A stretch of 64,000 nt of DNA from assembly GCF_032017025.1 (NCBI RefSeq), contig NZ_DALZQO010000014.1, positions 1 to 64,000 on the forward strand, in the 5' to 3' direction. The stretch comes from Hydrogenoanaerobacterium sp032017025 (GTDB taxonomy: Bacteria > Bacillota > Clostridia > Oscillospirales > Ruminococcaceae). Positions 1 to 6,738 of the stretch are shown here, piece after piece. The first letter of the stretch is position 1; each line of letters opens with the position of its first letter. The position numbers and the translations under genes were made by a program. A model generated the notes under the pieces. The model saw only the letters and a list, made by a program, of their open reading frames with translations, was not told where the DNA came from and did not search any database.

Positions 1-47
1 ACCCCCAAAGTTTTTTACAGTATACCATACTGTCTAACTTTAGGGGT
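1..47. repeat. Long inverted repeat at window edge
   Basis: Arms at 1-12 and 36-47 are complementary with one mismatch, and an inner pair at 17-23 and 27-33 (ACAGTAT/ATACTGT) closes a 3-base loop. It lies downstream of rpsR on the minus strand and could be the operon terminator. The expected T-tract would fall outside the window, so a repeat element remains possible. Confidence 0.45.
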
Positions 48-124
48 GCAGTTCACACATGGCAGATGGCTCTTGCATAACGGATTAATAAACTTTGTCC
101 GGTTTTCGGGCATTGTTTTACCGC

Positions 125-376
125 TTATTCACTTACGTAAGGCATCATAGCAAGGTGACGGGCACGCTTGATTGCTACGGTAAGCATACGCTGATGATGA
201 GCGCAGGTACCTGTAACTCTGCGAGGAACAATTTTAGCTCTCTCAGAAAGGTACTTTCTCAGTTCAGCAACGTCTTTATAGCTGATACTCTCAGCTTTTT
301 TCTGGCAGAACGCACAAACCTTTTTGCGGCCTTTTCTCATGCGGTTGCCTCTTTCAGGTCTCTCATTTCTTTCCAC
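125..376 (-). CDS. rpsR: 30S ribosomal protein S18
   Basis: This is a ribosomal protein of the small-subunit platform that binds 16S rRNA as a heterodimer with S6. The 83-residue product has the normal family length. A basic N-terminal tail leads into KKVCAFC near residue 20, then the YKDVAELRKYLSERAKIVPRR block and the TGTCAHHQR segment typical of S18. It retains Cys residues in the zinc-binding style seen in many Firmicutes S18 proteins. It is the last gene of rpsF-ssb-rpsR, about 50 bases after ssb, a very common bacterial arrangement. Identification is secure. Confidence 0.97.
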   Translation of the reverse strand: MERNERPERGNRMRKGRKKVCAFCQKKAESISYKDVAELRKYLSERAKIVPRRVTGTCAHHQRMLTVAIKRARHLAMMPYVSE

Positions 377-427
377 GGTACAAACCTCCTTTAAAATAGG
401 TTACGTTAATACAAAATCACACTGGGG

Positions 428-874
428 TTAAAAGGGGAGATCGTCATATCCCTCAACCTCTTGAAAATCCCCGACATCGCCGCTGGAATAAGCCACACCG
501 CTATCAGCGGGGGCACCAGCCGGAGCAGGTGCAGAATAGCTCGATGTTCCCTCTGTTCTGGGAGCGCCCTCAACAAAGTTTACATTGTCGCAAACAACCT
601 CGGTTGCTCTGCGCTTAATGCCCTGTTTATCTTCATAGCTGCGCACCTGCAATCTACCCTCAACGAGAATAGGCTTGCCTTTGCTGAAATATTTGCAGAC
701 AAAATCTGCGGTATTTCTCCACGCAACACAATCGATAAAATCGGCTTGTCTTTCCGCGCCCTTGGTAAAGGGGCGGTTTACAGCAACGGTAAAGGATGCC
801 ACAGAGACATTGCTCTGGGTTTGACGAAGCTCGGGGTCAGCAGTCAGTCTGCCAAGCAGCAGTACTTTATTCAC
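428..874 (-). CDS. ssb: Single-stranded DNA-binding protein
   Basis: SSB coats single-stranded DNA in replication, repair and recombination. The 148-residue protein begins with MNKVLLLGRLTADPELR, the start of the OB fold, and carries the WRNTADF and GRLQVRSYEDKQG segments of that fold up to about residue 105. A low-complexity Ala/Pro/Gly linker follows. The C-terminus is the acidic tip DDLPF that recruits partner proteins. It sits between rpsF (19 bases upstream) and rpsR, so it is presumably expressed with them from the sigma-A promoter at 1288-1316. Confidence 0.97.
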   Translation of the reverse strand: MNKVLLLGRLTADPELRQTQSNVSVASFTVAVNRPFTKGAERQADFIDCVAWRNTADFVCKYFSKGKPILVEGRLQVRSYEDKQGIKRRATEVVCDNVNFVEGAPRTEGTSSYSAPAPAGAPADSGVAYSSGDVGDFQEVEGYDDLPF

Positions 875-893
875 TTAACACACCGTCCTTTAA

Positions 894-1190
894 TTACTGC
901 TCGTTCGCAACGATAAGAGTGCGAAGAACGCCGTCTGTGATTTTGTACACACGATCGAGCTCAGCAGGGAAATCAGGAACAGAAGTAAAGTTTACTACAA
1001 AGTAGTAACCCTCGGTCTCATCCTGGATGGGGTAAGCAAGCTTGCGTTTGCCCCAATCAGCCTCGCTGTCGATAGTACCGTTATCGCTGATCAATGTTTT
1101 GAACTTCTCTACGAGAGCGGTAACAGCCTCATCACCGTTTGTAGTGCTGAAAATCGCAACAGTCTCGTAGCTCTGGGTTGTTTTTGCCAT
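894..1190 (-). CDS. rpsF: 30S ribosomal protein S6
   Basis: S6 pairs with S18 on the 30S platform. I place the start at the ATG giving MAKTTQSYETV, 98 residues, because AAGGAGGTG lies eight bases upstream. A longer reading frame back to 1253 would add 21 residues unlike S6. The body shows the ferredoxin-like fold segments VEKFKTLISDNG, WGKRKLAYPI and EGYYFVVNFTS. It is the first gene of the rpsF-ssb-rpsR operon. Its leader contains a strong hairpin that may matter for regulation (listed separately). Confidence 0.96.
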   Translation of the reverse strand: MAKTTQSYETVAIFSTTNGDEAVTALVEKFKTLISDNGTIDSEADWGKRKLAYPIQDETEGYYFVVNFTSVPDFPAELDRVYKITDGVLRTLIVANEQ

Positions 1191-1197
1191 TAAAATA

Positions 1198-1250
1198 CAC
1201 CTCCTTATGGACATTAGGCCCTGCAAAGCAGGGCAAGGATAGTTAGGCCG
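1198..1250 (-). promoter_or_regulatory. rpsF leader hairpin, possible SD sequestration
   Basis: On the minus strand a 7-bp stem (GCCCTGC/GCAGGGC, TTT loop) sits just before the rpsF ribosome binding site. UCCUU directly 5' of the stem can pair with AAGGA of the Shine-Dalgarno sequence, closing it. S6-S18 are known to autoregulate through rpsF leaders in several bacteria. I do not recognise the exact published motif here, so the regulatory role is inference. Confidence 0.35.
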
Positions 1251-1287
1251 CACCCAAGCTTACACAAGGGCGGACAATAACAGACTG

Positions 1288-1316
1288 ATTATAACAGAAC
1301 ACACCTGTAAAGTCAA
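1288..1316 (-). promoter_or_regulatory. Sigma-A promoter of rpsF-ssb-rpsR
   Basis: Read on the minus strand: TTGACT at 1316-1311, 17-base spacer, TATAAT at 1293-1288. The -35 abuts the galU stop codon. It is a near-consensus match with ideal spacing. Confidence 0.8.
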
Positions 1317-1317
1317 G

Positions 1318-2193
1318 CTATACCCCATATTTTTTACAGATTTCCGCTAAATAGCTGCGAAAATCATCTCCAACCTCGGGGTGTGTCAGGCCAACCTCAA
1401 CAATTGCCTGCAAAATACCCAACTTGTTGCCCATATCGTAACGTGTGCCTTCGTACTCCACACCCACCATGCCCTCAATCACTGCAAGCTCGCGCATGGC
1501 ATCGGTGAGCTGAATTTCACCGCCTGCACCGGGCTTGAGATGCTCAAGAATCGAAAAAATTTTCGGGGGCAGAATACATCTGCCAAGAATGGCATAGTTT
1601 GAAAAAAGCTGCTCTCTGCGCGGCTTTTCAATCATATCGGTAACACTGTGACGGTTGCCCTCTAGGTGCTTTGTTTTCAGAGAGCAGTATTTCAAAATCT
1701 GCTCGGTAGGCACCTCTTTAATACCCACAACACCCTTGCCGTACTGCTCATACGCATCGCAAAGCTGCCCGCAAGCGGGTTTCTCTCCAATAATCACATC
1801 ATCGCCGTACAGCACTGCAAACGGGTCGTTCCCAACAAAAGCCTTGGCACAATAAACAGCATGCCCAAGCCCTTTGGTCTCTTTTTGGCGGATGTATTGG
1901 ATGTTGGCGAGATTGGAGATTGCAACCATCTCTTCATACACCTGTTCCTTGCCGGAATTGAGCAGCTTTTGCTCCAACTCGGGTGCACGATCAAAATGGT
2001 CTTCCACTGTGGTTTTGCCGCGGCTGGTAATGATTAAAATATCCTCAATGCCGGATTTTACCGCCTCCTCAACAATATATTGAATGGCGGGCTTATCTAC
2101 GATGGGCAGCATCTCTTTGGGCATTGCCTTAGATGCAGGCAGTACACGCGTGCCAAGGCCCGCAGCGGGTATCACAGCTTTTTTAATCTTCAA
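1318..2193 (-). CDS. galU: UTP-glucose-1-phosphate uridylyltransferase
   Basis: The enzyme makes UDP-glucose from UTP and glucose-1-phosphate, feeding glycolipid, teichoic acid and exopolysaccharide synthesis. I start it at a TTG (MKIKKAVIPAAGLGTR) because AGGAGG lies eight bases upstream; this gives 291 residues, the usual length. The nucleotide-binding loop GLGTRVLP is at residues 12-19, followed by KAMPKEMLP and DKPAIQYIVEE. Later blocks ETKGLGHAVYCAK, FAVLYGDDVI and EIQLTDAM are characteristic of GalU/GtaB. It lies 27 bases downstream of the RING-finger gene and is probably co-transcribed with it. The gtaB name is equally valid. Confidence 0.95.
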   Translation of the reverse strand: MKIKKAVIPAAGLGTRVLPASKAMPKEMLPIVDKPAIQYIVEEAVKSGIEDILIITSRGKTTVEDHFDRAPELEQKLLNSGKEQVYEEMVAISNLANIQYIRQKETKGLGHAVYCAKAFVGNDPFAVLYGDDVIIGEKPACGQLCDAYEQYGKGVVGIKEVPTEQILKYCSLKTKHLEGNRHSVTDMIEKPRREQLFSNYAILGRCILPPKIFSILEHLKPGAGGEIQLTDAMRELAVIEGMVGVEYEGTRYDMGNKLGILQAIVEVGLTHPEVGDDFRSYLAEICKKYGV

Positions 2194-2220
2194 GGTATCG
2201 TCCTCCTGTAGCAATCGATA

Positions 2221-3213
2221 TTACAATATTTGATAGGTAGTGAGCAATAATACATAAAAAAGAATATAAGCCACAAGCAATGCTATGCCCAAAGCGACAA
2301 CTAAAATCTTGTTGGTTCTGCCGCCAATTGCGAGCGCCTGTGCATATTCGTTTTCTGGCCTGCCGTTGTAATCTTTTTTAATATCACGCACACGGCTTGT
2401 TACAAAACGGTAGTAGATCTTATTGGCAAAAAAGCCGCTGCCCATGCATACTGCAAGGTATACATAGTGCAGTATGTTCGAAATCATCAGCAAATTGCTG
2501 TAAGGTGTAAAATCTACAGGCGGTGCATTTGCAATGATTAGGCTCTCCATAATATCGGGGAACGTATAGTAAACAAGCAAAAGGTTAGGCACCATACTCA
2601 GCACAAACAACGCCAGCAGTATCGTCCCAATCTTATACATCTTTCGGTTAAAATAATAAAAGAAATTGAAGATGATTGCTGAAAAATTCACGCTGACTGC
2701 GTTTTTTACCATATCAAACAGCTTAAAACGAGGCAGATAATAAAAGGTATTTTCGCCCACGAACTGGGCAACCTCCTTTACAGGAACACCGCCGATTTCA
2801 TCCTCAAGTCCAATACCGAATTGCGCAGCACGCTGGCTTTGCTGTGTGTTCATATTGGGCTGATAACCGCCCTGAGATTGAAAATTACCCTGATAGTTCG
2901 GTATCTGTTGCGATCCAGTATCAAGCTTAATACCGCAGGTGCGGCAGAATAAGCTGCCAACTTCATTATTGTTGTTGCAGCGCGGGCAGGGAAGGGTTTC
3001 TTTACTATGCCCGGCAGGAGGCGCTGGGGTGCCTTCATTTGGGTTTTTCCAAAACACGCCCGATGCATGCTGCTCGGTAAATGCGCAGTATCCATGCTCC
3101 TTGTAGCAGGCTCTGTGATGGGGTGCGCCGCAATCCGGGCACACTACGATATCATCCCCGTTTTTAAAAGCCTTGCTGCAGATAGGGCAGGGGACACCAG
3201 TGTATTTATTCAT
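2221..3213 (-). CDS. RING-finger and zinc-ribbon membrane protein
   Basis: This 330-residue protein has an N-terminal prokaryotic RING-like zinc domain: Cys9, Cys12, Cys25, Cys28, His32/33, Cys36 and Cys43. A Pro-rich stretch follows, then a CxxC-x10-CxxC zinc ribbon at 76-93 and a Gln/Asn-rich linker. The C-terminal half contains about three hydrophobic segments, near 195-218, 240-263 and 303-326. Similar RING/zinc-ribbon membrane proteins occur in Clostridia, but I know of no established function. RING domains elsewhere act in protein interaction or ubiquitin transfer; nothing here shows the latter. The zinc modules should face the cytoplasm. Downstream galU probably shares its transcript. 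Confidence 0.75.
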   Translation of the reverse strand: MNKYTGVPCPICSKAFKNGDDIVVCPDCGAPHHRACYKEHGYCAFTEQHASGVFWKNPNEGTPAPPAGHSKETLPCPRCNNNNEVGSLFCRTCGIKLDTGSQQIPNYQGNFQSQGGYQPNMNTQQSQRAAQFGIGLEDEIGGVPVKEVAQFVGENTFYYLPRFKLFDMVKNAVSVNFSAIIFNFFYYFNRKMYKIGTILLALFVLSMVPNLLLVYYTFPDIMESLIIANAPPVDFTPYSNLLMISNILHYVYLAVCMGSGFFANKIYYRFVTSRVRDIKKDYNGRPENEYAQALAIGGRTNKILVVALGIALLVAYILFYVLLLTTYQIL

Positions 3214-3317
3214 CGGTCATTTTACCTCCATTTTGCAAACGCGATACATACCGCTTAAAAACCAATAATATTATTATAATATATTCTGGCAAAAAAACCA
3301 ATATCAAAACAAATGAG

Positions 3318-3346
3318 TTTACAAATGTTCACAGATACGTTAGAAT
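3318..3346 (+). promoter_or_regulatory. Sigma-A promoter of prfB
   Basis: TTTACA at 3318-3323, a 17-base spacer, and TAGAAT at 3341-3346, about 35 bases before the prfB start codon. Confidence 0.6.
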
Positions 3347-3381
3347 TGTAAGGATAAATATTTGTGTTGAAGGTGAGATAG

Positions 3382-4503
3382 ATGATAGAATACGACGAAC
3401 TGCGCCTAAAACTGCTCGATTTACAACCACAGATTGTCGACCTTGCCGATGCTATCGGTATGGAGGCATTGCAGGAGGAGCTTGATGAGCTGCATCAGAA
3501 AGCGGCTGCACCAAATTTTTGGAACGATATGGAGAATTCTTCTAAGGTTTTGCAGCGCACCCGTCAGATTGAAAATAAAATAGGTGCGTACGAAAGCCTT
3601 GTAAGTCAATGTGAGGATGCATTGACCATGATCGAAATTGCAAACGAAGAAAATGATACCTCGGTACTCGGAGAGATCAAAGAATCGGTGGAGAGCATAG
3701 AAACCAACCTGGAAAACGAAAAGCTTTCTACACTGCTCACCGGCGAGTACGATGCCAACAATGCCATACTCACATTTCACGCAGGTGCGGGTGGCACCGA
3801 AAGCCAAGATTGGGCACAGATGCTCTACCGTATGTACACCCGCTGGAGCGACCGCCATGGGTTCAAATATAGAATTCTTGATTACCTCGACGGCGATGAG
3901 GCAGGGCTTAAAAGTGCCAGCATCATGGTTGAGGGGCTCAACGCTTATGGCTTTTTAAAATCTGAGGCAGGCGTGCACCGTCTGGTCCGCGTTTCGCCGT
4001 TCGACTCTGCGGGCAGGCGTCATACCTCGTTTTCGTCGCTCGATGTCATGCCTGAGCTGCCAGATGACGCTGACGTGGAGATTAACGAGGAAGATATCCG
4101 TATGGAGGTATACCGTTCATCCGGTGCAGGCGGACAGAAGGTAAACAAAACATCCTCAGCGGTGCGTCTTATTCATATCCCCACAGGTATTGTGGTGTCG
4201 TGTCAAAACGAGCGCAGTCAGTTCCAGAACAAAGAGATGTGTATGAAGATGCTGCGTGCAAAGCTGGTGGAAATCAAAGAGCGTGAACACCTCGAGAAAA
4301 TTTCCGATATTCGCGGGGACCACAGCGTTATCGCATGGGGCAGCCAAATTCGTTCGTACGTGTTTATGCCGTATACCCTTGCGAAAGATCACCGCACGGG
4401 CTTTGAAAACGGCAACATTCAGGCGGTAATGGATGGCGAGCTTGATGGCTTTATCAATGCCTACCTCAAAGCAGCAAGCCAGGGCGAACTCAATAAACAA
4501 TAA
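3382..4503 (+). CDS. prfB: Peptide chain release factor 2
   Basis: RF2 reads UGA and UAA stop codons and triggers peptide release. The 373-residue protein has the stop-recognition tripeptide SPF at 205-207 and the catalytic GGQ at 250-252 within SSGAGGQKVNKTSSAVRL. AWGSQIRSYVFMPY near the C-terminus is also typical. ATG start with GGTGAGATAG upstream. Many bacterial prfB genes carry an in-frame UGA around codon 25 that needs a +1 frameshift; this gene reads through uninterrupted and has no such site. It is monocistronic between a sigma-A promoter and a strong terminator. Confidence 0.97.
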   Translation: MIEYDELRLKLLDLQPQIVDLADAIGMEALQEELDELHQKAAAPNFWNDMENSSKVLQRTRQIENKIGAYESLVSQCEDALTMIEIANEENDTSVLGEIKESVESIETNLENEKLSTLLTGEYDANNAILTFHAGAGGTESQDWAQMLYRMYTRWSDRHGFKYRILDYLDGDEAGLKSASIMVEGLNAYGFLKSEAGVHRLVRVSPFDSAGRRHTSFSSLDVMPELPDDADVEINEEDIRMEVYRSSGAGGQKVNKTSSAVRLIHIPTGIVVSCQNERSQFQNKEMCMKMLRAKLVEIKEREHLEKISDIRGDHSVIAWGSQIRSYVFMPYTLAKDHRTGFENGNIQAVMDGELDGFINAYLKAASQGELNKQ

Positions 4504-4513
4504 CACAAAAATA

Positions 4514-4552
4514 AAATGCGGGGCGAATGATTTTCGTCCCGCATTTATTTTT
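4514..4552 (+). terminator. Terminator of prfB
   Basis: A 13-bp stem (4514-4526 with 4534-4546, one G-T wobble), a 7-base loop and then TTTATTTTT-type sequence. It begins 10 bases after the prfB stop codon. Confidence 0.9.
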
Positions 4553-4572
4553 AAAAATATTTCAATCTTATA

Positions 4573-4601
4573 TTGACATTTTTTTGTGAGCGGAATATAA
4601 T
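4573..4601 (+). promoter_or_regulatory. Perfect sigma-A promoter for cysK leader
   Basis: TTGACA at 4573-4578, exactly 17 bases, TATAAT at 4596-4601: a full consensus match. It predicts a leader of about 150 nt before cysK. Such a strong constitutive promoter suggests control at a later step, consistent with the leader ORF at 4655. Confidence 0.85.
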
Positions 4602-4654
4602 ACTAATAAATCATATAAGAATAGTATGAATTAAGTTGTAGAGGGATGATACTC

Positions 4655-4759
4655 ATGCTTGAAAGCCGCAGACACTCTGTAAATGGTATAAAACGATGTT
4701 GTCGCTCACATAACAGAAACTATAAACAAACAATGGCATATAATATAAGGAGGAAATGA
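4655..4759 (+). CDS. Putative cysteine-rich leader peptide of cysK
   Basis: A 34-codon ORF fills the cysK leader. It begins MLESRRHS, contains tandem Cys codons (TGT TGT, KRCCRSH) at codons 15-16, and ends with a TGA one base before the cysK ATG. GAGGG lies nine bases before the start; an in-frame ATG at 4646 is too close to it. The Arg-Arg-His then Cys-Cys pattern resembles the short peptides found before sulfur genes in actinobacteria, where Cys codons sense cysteinyl-tRNA. A role in cysteine-dependent coupling or attenuation of cysK is inference. The cysK ribosome binding site lies inside the ORF's last codons. Confidence 0.5.
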   Translation: MLESRRHSVNGIKRCCRSHNRNYKQTMAYNIRRK

Positions 4760-4760
4760 T

Positions 4761-5687
4761 ATGAAAATCGCAAAGCATCTTTATGAATTGATCGGCAACA
4801 CCCCATTGCTGGAGCTCTCCAATTACAGTGAGGTAAAAGCTGTAGGTGCAAAAATAGTGGCGAAGCTGGAGTACTTTAATCCCTTGTCCTCCGTAAAGGA
4901 CAGAATTGGAATTGCAATGATTGATGATGCGGAAAAAAAGGGGCTGCTGAAAGAGGGCAGCGTCATCATTGAACCCACCAGCGGCAACACCGGTATCGGT
5001 CTTGCTTCTGTAGCAACAGCAAAAGGCTATCGCATCATTATTGTTATGCCTGAAACCATGAGTATAGAACGCCGTAACCTGCTCAAAGCGCTGGGCGCAG
5101 AGCTGGTGCTCACCGAGGGTGCCAAGGGGATGAACGGTGCGATTGCCAAAGCAGAGGAGCTTGCAAAAGAAATACCGAATAGCTTTATTCCCGGCCAGTT
5201 TGTAAACCCTGCAAACCCCGCTATTCACCGCGCAACCACCGCTGAAGAAATTTGGCGCGATACCGCCGGCAAAGTCGATATATTTGTGGCAGGCGTAGGC
5301 ACAGGCGGTACAGTAACAGGTGTGGGCGAGGGGCTGAAAGCACATAACCCAAATGTCAAAATTGTTGCGGTAGAACCGTCCGATTCACCCGTCCTATCGG
5401 GCGGCACGCCCGGTCCGCATAAAATTCAGGGCATTGGCGCTGGATTTATACCCGTTATTCTCAATAAAACCGTAATTGACGAAATCATCACCGTCAAAAA
5501 TGAGGATGCATTTGAAGCAGCACGCAGTGTTTCAAAGAATGAGGGACTGCTTGTAGGTATCTCATCGGGTGCGGCAGTGCATGCGGCGACAGAGCTTGCA
5601 GCACGCCCCGAAAATAAGGGTAAGCTCATTGTAGTGCTGCTGCCCGATACCGGTGAGCGCTACCTTTCTACACCGTTGTTCGACTAG
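4761..5687 (+). CDS. cysK: Cysteine synthase A (O-acetylserine sulfhydrylase)
   Basis: This PLP enzyme makes L-cysteine from O-acetylserine and sulfide. The 308-residue product has the PLP lysine (Lys46) in NPLSSVKDRIG, the substrate loop TSGNTG at 73-78, the phosphate-binding GTGGTVTG segment near 178-185, and SSGAA near 268. ATG start after AAGGAGGAAATGAT. It lies directly downstream of the small Cys-codon ORF and upstream of cysE, which supplies its substrate O-acetylserine. CysM-type isozymes cannot be excluded by eye, but the loops fit CysK best. Confidence 0.95.
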   Translation: MKIAKHLYELIGNTPLLELSNYSEVKAVGAKIVAKLEYFNPLSSVKDRIGIAMIDDAEKKGLLKEGSVIIEPTSGNTGIGLASVATAKGYRIIIVMPETMSIERRNLLKALGAELVLTEGAKGMNGAIAKAEELAKEIPNSFIPGQFVNPANPAIHRATTAEEIWRDTAGKVDIFVAGVGTGGTVTGVGEGLKAHNPNVKIVAVEPSDSPVLSGGTPGPHKIQGIGAGFIPVILNKTVIDEIITVKNEDAFEAARSVSKNEGLLVGISSGAAVHAATELAARPENKGKLIVVLLPDTGERYLSTPLFD

Positions 5688-5719
5688 CCGCCTTGTGTAA
5701 AAACAAAATAATGTTCCTC

Positions 5720-5748
5720 TTGAAAAATGTACGGTGATGTGGTAAAGT
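5720..5748 (+). promoter_or_regulatory. Putative sigma-A promoter of cysE T-box transcript
   Basis: TTGAAA at 5720-5725, 17-base spacer, TAAAGT at 5743-5748, about 20 bases before the T-box leader. The -10 is weak, so read-through from cysK may also contribute. Confidence 0.5.
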
Positions 5749-5765
5749 AATCTCATATTGATACA

Positions 5766-6018
5766 AATGCGATGAGCAGGAGAAGTAATTTGCGCGCGCG
5801 CAGCAGAGAGAGGACATGACCCGCTGAAAGTGTCCTTAGCGTTTGCCGCAGATGAAATGCACCTGTTAGCAGTGTGCGACAAAGGCGTATTGCCGAGTAT
5901 CGCAAACCGTAAGCCTGCGTTATAGGCTTTGAGTCCCAACCAGAGTGGAACCGTGGCATATTTGCCGCCTCTGCCTTTTCCATGTCATTGTGATATGGAA
6001 GGGCAGAGGCGTTTTTTA
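5766..6018 (+). promoter_or_regulatory. T-box leader, cysteine specifier
   Basis: Stem I opens with GATGAGCAGGAGAAGTAA, matching the conserved GATGA...AGTA start, and contains the AGAGAG segment. GAAATGCACC near 5850 supplies a TGC (Cys) specifier codon in the usual context. The T-box sequence AGAGTGGAACCGTGGC is at 5942-5957 and can pair with the 5' side of the terminator. By T-box logic, uncharged tRNA-Cys would stabilise the antiterminator and switch on cysE. Confidence 0.92.
5967..6018 (+). terminator. T-box-controlled terminator before cysE
   Basis: GCCTCTGCC... pairs with ...GGCAGAGGC (3' side ending at 6010), followed by GTTTTTTATTT. It is the expression platform of the T-box leader and ends about 20 bases before the cysE start. 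Confidence 0.9.
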
Positions 6019-6037
6019 TTTATAGGAGGAACGATTT

Positions 6038-6682
6038 ATGTTTAAAGGTCTGCGAAAGGATGTACGCGCAATTCGCGAGCGTGACCCCGCAGCACGCAGC
6101 AGCGTGGAGGTGTTTTTACTTTATTCCGGCCTGCATGCACTTATTTTTTATCGCTTTTCTCATTGGTTTTATACTCACAGGCTGTTTTTTATTGCGCGGC
6201 TGATCTCTCAGTTTGCACGGTTTTGCACCGGCATTGAGATTCATCCCGGTGCGAAAATTGCACGCGGCGTGTTTATCGACCATGGCGCGGGCGTTGTCAT
6301 CGGTGAAACCGCCGAAATAGGTGAGGGCTGTACCATTTATCAGGGTGTAACACTCGGCGGTACGGGTAAAGATAGGGGCAAACGCCACCCAACTCTCGGA
6401 AAAAATGTCATGGTAGGCAGCGGCGCAAAAATTTTAGGCCCTTTTACGGTGGGTGACAACGCGAAAATTGCTGCCGGTGCCGTGGTGCTGGAGCCTATCC
6501 CTGCCGATGCAACTGCAGTGGGTGTACCTGCCAGAGTAGTACGGCAGGGCAATAAAAAGGTCGCCCAGGATCTCGATCAGGTACACATCCCTGACCCTGT
6601 TTCACAAGAGCTGTGCAAGCTGATGATCAAAATAGCGGCACTGGAAAAGCGTGTGAAAGAGCTTGAAGACGGGGCAGAGTAA
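6038..6682 (+). CDS. cysE: Serine O-acetyltransferase
   Basis: The enzyme acetylates L-serine with acetyl-CoA, giving O-acetylserine for CysK. The 214-residue product is the short form typical of Firmicutes and epsilon-proteobacteria. An N-terminal helical part is followed by a left-handed parallel beta-helix of hexapeptide repeats from about residue 65 (IEIHPGAKIARGVFIDHG) to 165. The catalytic His lies in FIDHG, and TLGGTGKDRGKRHPT is diagnostic. A coiled tail (IAALEKRVKELEDG) closes it. AGGAGGA precedes the ATG. Cysteine availability should control it through the T-box. Confidence 0.96.
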   Translation: MFKGLRKDVRAIRERDPAARSSVEVFLLYSGLHALIFYRFSHWFYTHRLFFIARLISQFARFCTGIEIHPGAKIARGVFIDHGAGVVIGETAEIGEGCTIYQGVTLGGTGKDRGKRHPTLGKNVMVGSGAKILGPFTVGDNAKIAAGAVVLEPIPADATAVGVPARVVRQGNKKVAQDLDQVHIPDPVSQELCKLMIKIAALEKRVKELEDGAE

Positions 6683-6691
6683 TCGAAAAAC

Positions 6692-6734
6692 AAAAGAACG
6701 TACGCAGCACTCTATGAGCTGCGTACGTTCTTTT
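6692..6734. terminator. Bidirectional terminator between cysE and mgtE
   Basis: A perfect 17-bp stem (AAAAGAACGTACGCAGC with 6718-6734) and a 9-base loop lie between the convergent cysE and mgtE genes, with T-runs on both strands. Confidence 0.93.
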
Positions 6735-6738
6735 ATTT

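Noticed and set aside
4653..5345. A 230-codon open frame antisense to cysK
   Set aside because: Cys/His-rich nonsense composition, no ribosome binding site, and it lies entirely opposite a certain gene and its leader.
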